From NCBI GenBank assembly GCA_038200275.1, contig JBBPYC010000101.1, forward strand, positions 1 to 26,319: 26,319 nucleotides of DNA, read 5' to 3'. The notes below the pieces were generated by a model. It worked only from the letters and a program-made list of their open reading frames with translations, was not told where the DNA came from and searched no databases. Positions 16,219 to 23,740 of this stretch are shown here, one piece after another. Origin of the DNA: JBBPYC01 sp038200275 (GTDB lineage Bacteria; Pseudomonadota; Gammaproteobacteria; Burkholderiales; Burkholderiaceae_C). The translations under genes and the position numbers were made by a program. How positions within the stretch are numbered: the stretch's first letter is position 1; every line of letters begins with the position of its first letter.

Positions 16219-17502
16219 TCAGATGCGCTGCCAGATCGCAGCAAAAAATCCGTCGGTGCGGTGTCGGTGTGGCCACAATCGCAGGAAGTCGTTGCCACTC
16301 GGCCCTGCGCACAAGGCGGTGCCCGCCTCAACGCCCAGCGCGTCGAGCAACGGCGCAGCAGGCAACAGCGCAAAGTCCTGTGCGTGCGCTTCGCTGAATT
16401 CGGCGGCAATTGCTTCGTTTTCTTCCACCAGCAAACTGCACGTTGCATACACCAGCCGCCCGCCCGGCTTCACGAGCCGCGCCGCACTCTGCAGGATGGC
16501 GGTCTGCATCGCAGCGAACTCATCAATCCTCGCCGTCTTCAGCCGCCACTTCAGGTCCGGGTTGCGCCGCAGCGTACCGAGCCCCGAGCACGGCGCATCG
16601 ACCAGCACCCGATCGATCTTGCCGGCCAGCCGCTTGATGCGGTCGTCCCGCTCGTGCGCGATCGCCACCGGGTGCACGTTGGACAGCCCGCTGCGCGCCA
16701 GTCGCGGCTTGAGTGCTGCCAAGCGGTGCGCGGATGTATCGAACGCATACAGGCGCCCGGTGTTGCGCATCGTTGCACCAATCGCCAGCGTTTTGCCGCC
16801 CGCTCCGGCGCAAAAGTCGACCACCATCTCGCCGCGCTTGGCATCCAGCAGCAACGCCAGCAATTGCGACCCTTCATCCTGTACCTCGATGGCGCCGCGC
16901 TGAAACGCTTCAAGCTTGGCCAATGACGGCTTGCCCTCTACCCGCAGACCCCAAGGTGAGAACGGCGTGGGTTCGCTGCGGATCGCAGCCGCGTTCATGT
17001 CCTTTCTGACATCCGCGCGTTTGGCAACCAGCGTGTTCACACGCAGATCCAGCGGCGCGGGCTGTCGCAGCGCTTCGACGAGCTGCCAGAACTCCTCGGT
17101 GCCCAATTGCGCTTTGAGACGCTCCGCAAGCCAGTCCGGCAGGTTGTGCCGGTGCCGATCCAGCAACCCGTTCGGATCGATCGCATCGCACTCGTCAAGC
17201 CAGCGCTTCTCCACCTCGCTCAAGCCGGTTTTCAAAAAGTCGCGCGGCGCCGCGAACCCGAGCAACGCGAGCCGGCGCTCCTTGGCGCCCGTGCCGGACG
17301 GCGCAAAGTGCTCGAACAGCAACCGCTGACGCAGCACATTGAACACGGTCTCCGTCAATGTGGAGCGTTCGCGCGGACCAAACGCCTGCGACTTGCGCTG
17401 ATCGCGGAAAAAACGGTCGACCACCGCATCGGCTGGGTGTTCAAAGCGCAGCACGAGGCGCAGCAAATCGGTGGTGGCTTCGAGCAAGGCGTTTGGATGC
17501 AT
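16219..17502 (-). CDS. rsmB: RsmB/NOP family RNA (cytosine-5-)-methyltransferase
   Basis: A 427-residue SAM-dependent m5C methyltransferase; RsmB methylates C967 of 16S rRNA. An N-terminal NusB-like helical region (about 1-130: LLEATTDLLRLVLRFEHPADAVVDRFFRD...) precedes the catalytic domain. The SAM motif is VVDFCAGAGGKTLAI (227-241). The two cysteines of this family are present in DAPCSGLGTLRRNPD (Cys305) and YATCSLLVEENE (Cys355, the nucleophile). The ATG at 17502 is preferred: a longer reading from 17715 adds 71 residues of low-complexity Arg/Ala-rich sequence in intergenic DNA. The target could be another rRNA or tRNA position, so the symbol is likely rather than certain. Confidence 0.88.
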   Translation of the reverse strand: MHPNALLEATTDLLRLVLRFEHPADAVVDRFFRDQRKSQAFGPRERSTLTETVFNVLRQRLLFEHFAPSGTGAKERRLALLGFAAPRDFLKTGLSEVEKRWLDECDAIDPNGLLDRHRHNLPDWLAERLKAQLGTEEFWQLVEALRQPAPLDLRVNTLVAKRADVRKDMNAAAIRSEPTPFSPWGLRVEGKPSLAKLEAFQRGAIEVQDEGSQLLALLLDAKRGEMVVDFCAGAGGKTLAIGATMRNTGRLYAFDTSAHRLAALKPRLARSGLSNVHPVAIAHERDDRIKRLAGKIDRVLVDAPCSGLGTLRRNPDLKWRLKTARIDEFAAMQTAILQSAARLVKPGGRLVYATCSLLVEENEAIAAEFSEAHAQDFALLPAAPLLDALGVEAGTALCAGPSGNDFLRLWPHRHRTDGFFAAIWQRI

Positions 17503-17754
17503 GCGAGGGATTCTCACATCGCGGGCGGCGGCGGCCGTGCTTGGGCCTAACGCGCGTGTGAAGGGACGGCACGCCGCAGGCGCAGCCCAGCGGCGTGTTC
17601 GCTGAACGTGCACGGCTGGCTTGGCCTCGGCATCGCGCCCATCGGCAGCGGCGCTGCAACCTTGGGTAGTCTGGGATTTGTTGGGCTGCGTCCAGCGACG
17701 CCAGCCAATTTTCAAGCGTTTTCAGACCGGGCCGCCCGTCCATTCGTCCTTTTC

Positions 17755-17780
17755 AGCTACATTTTTAGTAGCAATTCAGC
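17755..17780. repeat. AGCTAC/GTAGC palindromic repeat, copy 2, at the end of purN
   Basis: GCTAC (17756-17760) and GTAGC (17768-17772) form an inverted repeat around ATTTTTA, in the sequence CAGCTACATTTTTAGTAGCA. It resembles the AGCTAC-cored repeat found at 6697 and 23601, though only the core is shared. On the minus strand it encodes the last residues and the TAG stop of purN. Confidence 0.5.
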
Positions 17781-18338
17781 AAGCACGCGCGGATACAGCA
17801 GATGCTCTTGCGTCAGCACACGCGCGGCCAACGCTGCGGCATCGTCGGCGGGCAGGATCGGCACCACGGCCTGGCCCAGGATCGGCCCGTCGTCGAGCAC
17901 CGCCGTCACTTGATGAACGCTTGCGCCGGCGAAGCGGCAGCCGGCGTCGATTGCGCGCTGGTGCGTGTCGAGCCCGGCAAACGCCGGCAGCAGCGAAGGG
18001 TGAATGTTGACGATGCGGCCTGCGTAGTGCGCGACGAAGCCTGGCGTGAGGATGCGCATGAAGCCGGCCAGCACCAACAGCGTCGGTTGAAACCCATCGA
18101 TCACGCGCATCAACTCGGCATCGAACTCGGCGCGGGCTGGGTGCGCACGGTGGTCCACCACGGCGGTTGCGATGCCCTGCGCTGCGGCCCACGTCAGACC
18201 CCCCGCAGCCGGGCGGTTGCTGACAACGGCCGCGATCCTGGCGTCGAACCGGGTCTGCCAGCCGCTTTGCTGTGCGCTGCGCACGATGGCGGCCATGTTC
18301 GAGCCGCCGCCGGAGATCAAAATCACAATGTTCTTCAT
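17757..18338 (-). CDS. purN: Phosphoribosylglycinamide formyltransferase
   Basis: PurN transfers a formyl group from 10-formyltetrahydrofolate to GAR in purine synthesis. The 193-residue protein has the phosphate-binding ISGGGSNMAAIV (8-19), the catalytic VNIHPSLLPAF (Asn111, His113) and LDDGPILGQ (Asp149), matching E. coli Asn106, His108 and Asp144. The ATG at 18338 gives the canonical MKNIVILISGGGSN; another ATG three codons upstream is possible. The C-terminus is short: the last residues (AELLLKM) and the stop fall inside a repeat element, and the protein ends soon after the EHLLYPRVL helix. It diverges from yceH, with only 35 bases between starts. Confidence 0.95.
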   Translation of the reverse strand: MKNIVILISGGGSNMAAIVRSAQQSGWQTRFDARIAAVVSNRPAAGGLTWAAAQGIATAVVDHRAHPARAEFDAELMRVIDGFQPTLLVLAGFMRILTPGFVAHYAGRIVNIHPSLLPAFAGLDTHQRAIDAGCRFAGASVHQVTAVLDDGPILGQAVVPILPADDAAALAARVLTQEHLLYPRVLAELLLKM

Positions 18339-18373
18339 CGATTGCATGCGTACAAAGCAGGAAGCAAACCAAC

Positions 18374-19033
18374 GTGCGACCACTCTCCCCAATTGAAGCA
18401 CGCGTGCTCGGCACGCTGATGGAAAAGGCACGCACGGTGCCTGACAGCTACCCGCTCACACTGAACGCGCTGGTCTCCGGCTGCAACCAGCGTTCCAGCC
18501 GCGATCCACTGATGCAACTGGACGAATCGCAAGTGCAACAGGCGCTGGATGATCTGAAGCTGCTCAGCCTGGTGCTGGAAAACAGCGGCGGCCGCACCGC
18601 ACGCTGGCAGCACAACGCCGAACGCGGCTACGGTGTGCCGAACCAATCGGCCGCCCTGCTCGGCCTGCTGATGTTGCGCGGGCCGCAGACCGCGGGTGAG
18701 CTGCGGCTGAACGCCGAGCGCTGGCACCGCTTCGCCGACATCTCATCGGTCGAGGCTTTTCTTGATGAACTGCAGCGGCGCCCGGAAGAAAACGGTGGCC
18801 CGCTGGTCGTGCTGCTCCCGCGCCGCGCCGGGATGCGTGAACAACGCTGGGCGCAGCTGCTGTGCGGCCCCGTCGATGCGACAGTGGACGATGGCGCTGG
18901 TGCGTCGGCCGACCGCGGCGAACCTGGGCGCGAAGCGCTGGAAGCACGCGTGACGCAGCTGGAATCGGAACTCGCCGCCACACGCGCCACGCTGGCAATG
19001 GTCTGCGCTGAGTTGGGCTTGTCCCCACCCTGA
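18374..19033 (+). CDS. yceH: YceH family (DUF480) protein
   Basis: A 219-residue member of the YceH/DUF480 family, which forms two winged-helix domains; its cellular role is not established. The signature LSPIEARVLGTLMEKARTVPDSYPLTLNALVSGCNQRSSRDP covers the first domain, and GVPNQSAALLGLLMLRGPQTAGELRLNAERWHRF the second. The C-terminus (about 185-215) is a short coiled-coil-like stretch, EALEARVTQLESELAATRATLAMV. There is no ATG at the expected position; GTG at 18374, with AGGAA about 10 bases upstream, starts VRPLSPIEA and leaves 35 bases to the divergent purN start. Confidence 0.9.
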   Translation: MRPLSPIEARVLGTLMEKARTVPDSYPLTLNALVSGCNQRSSRDPLMQLDESQVQQALDDLKLLSLVLENSGGRTARWQHNAERGYGVPNQSAALLGLLMLRGPQTAGELRLNAERWHRFADISSVEAFLDELQRRPEENGGPLVVLLPRRAGMREQRWAQLLCGPVDATVDDGAGASADRGEPGREALEARVTQLESELAATRATLAMVCAELGLSPP

Positions 19034-19045
19034 CAGAATCTGTCA
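19031..19045. promoter_or_regulatory. Inverted repeat upstream of the acyl-CoA dehydrogenase operon
   Basis: TGACAG-AAT-CTGTCA is a perfect 6-bp inverted repeat that begins on the yceH stop codon and lies 46 bases before the first dehydrogenase gene. Its size and position would suit an operator for a dimeric regulator, but no regulator gene is adjacent and no clear -35/-10 pair accompanies it. Confidence 0.35.
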
Positions 19046-19091
19046 AGTGTGCGTGCTACAACTTCAGCCTGAAATCAAGGAGACATCAGCA

Positions 19092-20297
19092 ATGGATTTG
19101 GCGTTTACCCCCGAAGAGCAGCAATTCCGTGAAGAGATTCACGCCTGGGTCAAGGATGCATTGCCCAAGGACATCTCAAACAAGGTGCACAACGCGTTGC
19201 GGCTGACCCGTGACGACATGCAGAACTGGGCCAAGATCCTCGGCAAAAAAGGCTGGCTTGGCTACGGCTGGCCCAAGCAGTTCGGCGGACCCGGCTGGAA
19301 CGCGGTGCAGAAACACCTGTTCGAAGAAGAACTTGCCATGGCCGGCGCGCCGCGCGTGGTGCCGTTCGGCCCGGTGATGGTCGCGCCCGTGATCATGACG
19401 TTCGGCAATGAAGAGCAGCAAAAGCGCTTTCTGCCCGGCATTGCGAGCGGCGAAGTCTGGTGGAGCCAGGGTTACAGCGAACCGGGAGCGGGGTCTGATC
19501 TGGCTTCAGTCAAGTGTCGCGCTGAACTCAAAGGCGACAAGTACATCGTGAACGGCCAGAAAACCTGGACCACGCTGGGCCAGTACGGCGAATGGATCTT
19601 CTGCCTGGTGCGCACCAGCACCGAAGGCAAGCCGCAGGCCGGCATCAGCTTCCTGCTGATCGACATGAAGTCCAAAGGCGTGACGGTGCGCCCGATCGTG
19701 CTGCTGGACGGCGAGCCTGAAGTCAACGAAGTGTTCTTCGACAACGTCGAAGTGCCGGTCGAAAACCTGGTGGGTGAAGAGAACAAGGGCTGGACGTACG
19801 CCAAGCACCTGCTGAGCCACGAACGCACCAACATCGCCGACGTGAACCGCGCCAAGCGCGAGCTGGAACGCCTGAAGCGCATCGCCAAAACCGAAGGCGT
19901 CTATGACGACATGCGTTTCCGTGACGAGATCGCCAAGGTTGAAGTCGACGTCGTCGCGCTGGAAATGATGGTGCTGCGCGTGCTGTCGGCCGAGAAGTCC
20001 GGCAAGAACGCACTCGACGTGGCCGCCCTGCTCAAGATCCGCGGCAGCGAGATTCAGCAGCGCTACACCGAACTGATGATGCTGGCCGCGGGCCCGTACG
20101 CGTTGCCGCTGATCGAGGAGGCCAAGGAAGCCGGCTGGCAAGCCGATCAAGCCCTGGGTGCCCTGGGCGGTTTCCCGGGCGGCGTGGTCGCGAATGCGCC
20201 GCTTGCATCCAACTACTTCAACATGCGCAAGACCACGATCTACGGCGGCTCCAGCGAAGTGCAGCGCACCATCGTTGCCCAGACGGTCTTGGGCTAA
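19092..20297 (+). CDS. Acyl-CoA dehydrogenase, PimC-like large subunit
   Basis: A 401-residue FAD acyl-CoA dehydrogenase. Family motifs: WSQGYSEPGAGSDLASVKC (124-142), YIVNGQKTWTTLGQYGEWIFCLVRT (151-175), and the C-terminal TTIYGGSSEVQRTIVAQTVLG (381-401). The usual catalytic Glu of the medium-chain type (IYEGT) is Gly385 here; Glu244 in LLSHERTNI is a candidate base, as in isovaleryl- and long-chain-type enzymes, but this is inference. Paired with the smaller homologue that follows 30 bases downstream, it resembles the large/small subunit pairs annotated as pimeloyl-CoA dehydrogenase PimC/PimD, which act on dicarboxyl or other acyl-CoAs. The ATG at 19092 is preceded by AAGGAGA; an upstream in-frame ATG (19047) lacks one. 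Confidence 0.9.
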   Translation: MDLAFTPEEQQFREEIHAWVKDALPKDISNKVHNALRLTRDDMQNWAKILGKKGWLGYGWPKQFGGPGWNAVQKHLFEEELAMAGAPRVVPFGPVMVAPVIMTFGNEEQQKRFLPGIASGEVWWSQGYSEPGAGSDLASVKCRAELKGDKYIVNGQKTWTTLGQYGEWIFCLVRTSTEGKPQAGISFLLIDMKSKGVTVRPIVLLDGEPEVNEVFFDNVEVPVENLVGEENKGWTYAKHLLSHERTNIADVNRAKRELERLKRIAKTEGVYDDMRFRDEIAKVEVDVVALEMMVLRVLSAEKSGKNALDVAALLKIRGSEIQQRYTELMMLAAGPYALPLIEEAKEAGWQADQALGALGGFPGGVVANAPLASNYFNMRKTTIYGGSSEVQRTIVAQTVLG

Positions 20298-20327
20298 ACA
20301 CACAGACAAATCAGGAGACGAACCAAC

Positions 20328-21443
20328 ATGGATTTTGAATTCACCGAAGACCAGCAATCGCTGCGCGACGCCGTCGGCAAATGGGTTGAGAAAGCGTATG
20401 ACTTCGAGCGCATGCGCAAATCCGTCAAGGATGGCGGCTTCGACCGCGCCACCTACGGCGAGCTGGCTGAACTCGGCCTGACCGGCCTGTATGTGTCCGA
20501 CGACCACGGCGGCATGGGCATGGGCCCGGTCGAGGCGATGGTCACGATGGAAGAGCTTGGCAAAGGCATCGTGCTGGAGCCGATCGCGCAGGCGTTGATC
20601 GCCGGTGGCGTGATCAGCGGTTATGCACCGGAAGACGTCAAGTCCCAGTGGCTGCCGAAGATTGCATCGGGCGAAGCTCTGGTCGTGCTGGCTTATCAGG
20701 AACGCGGCTCACGCTACCAGTTCGACGTCTGCGAGGCAACCGCCAAAAAAGGCGCTGACGGCTACCAGGTCACCGGCCTCAAAAGCGTGGTGCCTGCCGG
20801 CGACATGGCAGACGCGCTGCTGGTGCCCGCGCAGCTGCAAGGCAAGATGGCGCTGTTCCTGGTGGAACGGTCCGCATCGGGCGTGGAAGCAAAAGGCTAC
20901 GGCACGCAAGACGGCTCCCGCGCAGCCGAAGTCGCATTCAACAATTCGCCCGCCACGCTGATCACCGAAGACGGCCTGACCGCACTCGAACACGCCGTCG
21001 ACATCGGCATCGCCGCCGTCTGCGCAGAAGCCGTCGGCACGATGGAAAAGTTCGTCGCGCTCACGGTCGACTACATGAACCAGCGCAAGCAGTTCGGCGT
21101 GGTCATCAGCACCTTCCAGGCGCTGCGCCACCGCATGGCGGACGTGAAGATGCAGCTGGAGCTGGCCCGCTCCATGAGTTATTACGCCAGCCTCAAGCTG
21201 AACGCACCAGCCAAGGAGCGGCGCAGCGCGATGGCACGCGCCAAGTACCAGATTGGCAATTCGATGCGCTACGTCGGCCAGCAGTGCGTGCAGCTGCACG
21301 GCGGCATCGGCGTGACGGACGAATACGTCGGCAGCCACTATTTCAAGAAGCTCACGCAACTGGAGATGACGTTCGGCGACACCGGCCATCATTTGGGTCA
21401 GGTGTCCGACCGTATGCAGGAATCGGCTGGCGTGTTCGCCTGA
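20328..21443 (+). CDS. Acyl-CoA dehydrogenase, PimD-like small subunit
   Basis: A 371-residue acyl-CoA dehydrogenase homologue, co-transcribed with the preceding gene and preceded by AGGAGA. The N-terminal helical domain, the beta domain (LAYQERGSRYQFDVCEATAKK...) and the C-terminal helical domain with YMNQRKQFGVVISTFQALRHRMADVKM (249-275) and QLHGGIGVTDEYVGSHYFKKL (322-342) are all present. It lacks the EPGAGSD motif of the large subunit, having YQERGSRYQFD at that place, which fits a paired or specialised subunit. The two proteins probably form a heteromeric dehydrogenase; the substrate cannot be told. The operon ends at the strong terminator at 21537. Confidence 0.9.
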   Translation: MDFEFTEDQQSLRDAVGKWVEKAYDFERMRKSVKDGGFDRATYGELAELGLTGLYVSDDHGGMGMGPVEAMVTMEELGKGIVLEPIAQALIAGGVISGYAPEDVKSQWLPKIASGEALVVLAYQERGSRYQFDVCEATAKKGADGYQVTGLKSVVPAGDMADALLVPAQLQGKMALFLVERSASGVEAKGYGTQDGSRAAEVAFNNSPATLITEDGLTALEHAVDIGIAAVCAEAVGTMEKFVALTVDYMNQRKQFGVVISTFQALRHRMADVKMQLELARSMSYYASLKLNAPAKERRSAMARAKYQIGNSMRYVGQQCVQLHGGIGVTDEYVGSHYFKKLTQLEMTFGDTGHHLGQVSDRMQESAGVFA

Positions 21444-21536
21444 CGCGCCGCATACCGCCATCACCGGGTGACGCCGGCGTGTTGTCCGGCTGATCCGTGA
21501 CCCCCTGCCCTGGCGGCAGGTCAAATCTTTCCATTG

Positions 21537-21570
21537 CCCGTTCGGGGTTTCCCCGGACGGGTATTTTTTT
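21537..21570 (+). terminator. Intrinsic terminator after the acyl-CoA dehydrogenase operon
   Basis: CCCGTTCGGGG and CCCCGGACGGG form an 11-pair stem (one T-G wobble) with a TTT loop (21537-21561), followed by TA and seven T. A second, weaker hairpin (CCTGCC/GGCAGG, 21504-21520) precedes it. Confidence 0.93.
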
Positions 21571-21618
21571 GTTTCAGGCTCTACTCCTTGGGTCCGAACT
21601 CAAACCAACGCACTGCAC

Positions 21619-23046
21619 ATGAACCAACGTTTTGCTCCCACACGCCGCCGTCTGCTGACCCTTACGCTGGCAACCTGCACGCTGGCTTCCTACAACCCGT
21701 CGGCCTTCGCTCAACAATCGCCCGCCATGGCTGACCCGCACCCACCCATCGTCTTCATGCACGGCAACGGCGACTCCGCCGCGCTGTGGCAGACCACCAT
21801 CTGGCGCTTCGAATCAAATGGCTGGCCCAAAGACCGCCTGATCGCACTGGACCAGCCCTACCCGCTATCGCGCGACGACGACGCAGTCGCCCAACCCGGC
21901 CGCAGCTCCACCACCGAATCGGCCGCGTTCCTGAAAGCCCAAGTCGAAAAAGTGCTGGCCAACACCGGCGCAAAGAAGGTCGTGCTGCTTGGCAATTCCC
22001 GCGGCGGCAACACGATCCGCAACTACGTGCAGAACCTGGGCGGCGCAAGCGAAGTGAGCCACGTCGTGCTCGGCGGCAACCCCGCGCATGGCATCTGGTC
22101 GATCCCCGGCTTTCGGGAGAACAGCGAGTTCTCCGCGCTCAGCACGTTCATGAAGCAACTCAACGAGCCGAAGAACGCACAGGGCGACGAAGTCACCCCC
22201 GGCGTCAAGTGGCTCACCATCCGCTCCGAGAACAACGACAAATACGCCCAACCCGACGGCCGCTGGGTCGGCGCCGTCGGCAAAGCCACGAACATCGGCT
22301 ACGACGGCCCCGCGCTCAAAGGCGCCACCAACGTCGCGCTGCCAAAAGTCGACCACCGCGAAACCTCCTTCTCCCCCGCTGCCTTCGCCGCCACCTACCA
22401 GTTCCTGACCGGCGAGCCGCCGCGCACCACCGATGTCACGCCGCAGCAGGGCGACATCCAACTGTCCGGCCGCGTGACCGGCCTCGGCGCCGATCCGCTC
22501 GATCCCAAAAGCGGCAACTTCAGCAACAACCAGCCCCTGGTCGGTGCGCAACTCGTCGTCTACGCGGTGGACGCCGATTCCGGCATGCGCCGTGGAGGCA
22601 ATGACCAGCCCCTCCTCAAAACGACCATCGGCGCCGACGGCCGCTGGGGTCCGCTCCAGACCGCGCCCACGACCGCACTTGAATTCGTCCTTAGCGCCCC
22701 CGGCTACGCAACCACCCACATCTACCGCAGCCCGTTCCCACGCTCCAGCGATGTCGTGCAAATGAAGCCCGAGCGCATCGCCGAAGCCGACCGCGATGCG
22801 AAGGCGATCGTCGTCTTCACGCGACCGCGCGGTTACTTTGATGCGGAACGGGACACGATGAAGTTGGATGGGAAAAACAAGCTGCCCGGCGTGCCGGCGA
22901 CCGGCGCTGGGGTTTCAAGCGCGAAGCTCAAGCTGGCCGATGACGCGCAGCGAGCTGTGGCTGCGGAGTTCAATGGGGAGAAGGTCACCGGACGGACTTG
23001 GCCAGCGGCTGAGGGGAATGTGACGATGCTGGAGTTGACTTACTAA
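21619..23046 (+). CDS. Secreted alpha/beta-hydrolase, AFL-type lipase with C-terminal beta domain
   Basis: A 475-residue exported hydrolase. The N-terminus has a twin-arginine-like signal, APTRRRLLTLTLATCTLASY, with probable cleavage after AFA (residue 31). The alpha/beta-hydrolase domain (about 42-265) has the oxyanion segment IVFMHGNGDSAALW, the nucleophile elbow LLGNSRGGN (Ser127) and His246 in KVDHRETSF. The second half (about 270-475) is beta-rich. The pattern 'RF.SNGWP', the FSPAAFAATYQFLTGEPPRTTDVTPQ join and HIYRSPFPR match my memory of the Archaeoglobus fulgidus lipase AFL, which has the same length and a C-terminal lipid-binding beta domain. Likely a periplasmic or secreted esterase/lipase; the substrate is untested. 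Third codon positions drift from C-rich to G-rich near the 3' end. Confidence 0.8.
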   Translation: MNQRFAPTRRRLLTLTLATCTLASYNPSAFAQQSPAMADPHPPIVFMHGNGDSAALWQTTIWRFESNGWPKDRLIALDQPYPLSRDDDAVAQPGRSSTTESAAFLKAQVEKVLANTGAKKVVLLGNSRGGNTIRNYVQNLGGASEVSHVVLGGNPAHGIWSIPGFRENSEFSALSTFMKQLNEPKNAQGDEVTPGVKWLTIRSENNDKYAQPDGRWVGAVGKATNIGYDGPALKGATNVALPKVDHRETSFSPAAFAATYQFLTGEPPRTTDVTPQQGDIQLSGRVTGLGADPLDPKSGNFSNNQPLVGAQLVVYAVDADSGMRRGGNDQPLLKTTIGADGRWGPLQTAPTTALEFVLSAPGYATTHIYRSPFPRSSDVVQMKPERIAEADRDAKAIVVFTRPRGYFDAERDTMKLDGKNKLPGVPATGAGVSSAKLKLADDAQRAVAAEFNGEKVTGRTWPAAEGNVTMLELTY

Positions 23047-23159
23047 CCGCTTGGGTGCGACGGTGGTGGTCGGATCAGATCAGAAGTACGTGGCTTTGTC
23101 TGAAACCCCGCCATGCAAAGTCATCCGGTTGCGGCAACCATCCGCGAATTTTTAGGTTT
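23047..23159. other. Spacer between lipase gene and cassette array
   Basis: 113 bases with no gene. It contains GGTTGCGGCAACC (a near palindrome) and, at its end, TTTAGGTTTGCCTAAA (23151-23166), a 6-bp inverted repeat that merges with the first attC-like site. No integrase gene or typical terminator is present here. Confidence 0.4.
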
Positions 23160-23221
23160 GCCTAAATGCAGTTGTGAGGCGAGCGCACTATGGCAAACCT
23201 CATTGAGACACTGCGTTAGGC
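23160..23221 (+). other. attC-like site at the left edge of the array
   Basis: GCCTAAATGCAG (23160-23171) pairs with CTGCGTTAGGC (23211-23221) with one mismatch and a bulge, and TGAGG pairs with CCTCA inside. The right core GTTAGGC is perfect; the left core ends AAA instead of AAC. It is either a degenerate attC or a remnant of the attI junction. Confidence 0.6.
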
Positions 23222-23474
23222 GACGTGCCCAGTTACGATGGTTGCGGTCTAATTCTAGTTAAGCTCAGCAAGCGCAGCGCCATGCGAAAGCTCAAGCCAA
23301 AAAGGGCTGCGCCGCTTATCCAGCCTTCGTTGTGCGCTATGGTTTCGGTAGTGCGGCTTGTGCGCTGGCTTATTCGCGCTGTTCTTGCGTTGCATCCAGC
23401 GTCGCGCACTCCCAATCTTCTGTGCCTAACTTGGCGTTGCAGCGGACGGCTGCGCCGCTCGCTGAACTCGGGCG
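23216..23474 (+). other. Cassette 1, no convincing gene
   Basis: About 259 bases between crossover points. The only long frame starts at GTG 23225 and runs through the attC to 23488; its Arg/Leu/Ser-rich translation has no domain features and its C-terminus is encoded by the attC stem, so it is not accepted as a gene. The cassette may be non-coding. Confidence 0.5.
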
Positions 23475-23480
23475 TTAGCC
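23424..23480 (+). other. attC site of cassette 1
   Basis: Left core GCCTAAC (23424-23430), right core GTTAGCC (23474-23480), with inner arms AGCGG and CCGCT around ACGGCTGCG. The length is 57 bp. This is a canonical short attC. Confidence 0.88.
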
Positions 23481-23508
23481 CGCTCTGAAAATCGCTTTAT
23501 CCTGGCCC

Positions 23509-23631
23509 ATGGTTTATCCACCTGCATTCACCTTCTCAAACGTTTATCCGTTGGGTGTTTTGCTGCGTGCCGGGCTTTGCCTTCTTGGCTGCGCCGGTTT
23601 CAAGTTTTTTGTGGCTCTGGCGCTTGTGTAG
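23509..23631 (+). CDS. Possible 40-residue cassette 2 protein
   Basis: A small frame, MVYPPAFTFSNVYPLGVLLR then AGLCLLGCAGFKFFVALALV, starting 34 bases after the cassette 1 crossover, the usual position for a cassette gene. Its second half is hydrophobic enough for one membrane helix. The last codons and the TAG lie inside the Comamonadaceae-type repeat, which weakens the case, and no ribosome-binding site is evident. Cassette 2 has no other plausible gene, so it may be non-coding. Confidence 0.25.
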   Translation: MVYPPAFTFSNVYPLGVLLRAGLCLLGCAGFKFFVALALV

Positions 23632-23660
23632 CTTGCGCTAGTAGCTATCATTTTTCAAGC
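23601..23660. repeat. Comamonadaceae-type palindromic repeat, copy 3, inside cassette 2
   Basis: CAAGTTTTTTGTGGCTCTGG followed by CGCTTGTGTAGC TTGCGCTAGTAGCTATCA and TTTTTCAAGC aligns with copy 1 at 6697-6754. GCGCTTGTGTAGC-TTGCGC contains the usual GCGC...GCGC palindrome, and CTAGTAGCTATC the AGCTAY core. Confidence 0.65.
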
Positions 23661-23740
23661 ACTGCGCCGCCTCCGTGGCGAGGTGCTTTTTCGCAGTTAG
23701 CGGTCGTCGTCAAGTTGGGGTTTCCCGTTTTGGCTTCTGT

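Noticed and set aside
17545..17551. GCCTAAC, identical to an attC left core, upstream of rsmB
   Set aside because: No GTTRRRY partner or folded arms lie within 70 bases on either side and the region is ordinary chromosome; a chance match.
17570..17597. CACGCCGC/GCGGCGTG inverted repeat upstream of rsmB
   Set aside because: An 8-bp stem with a 12-base loop and no T-tract in very GC-rich DNA; cannot be told from chance.
23225..23488. Plus-strand frame starting GTG in cassette 1
   Set aside because: Reads through the attC stem, so its C-terminus is site-encoded, and it has no ribosome-binding site or domain features.
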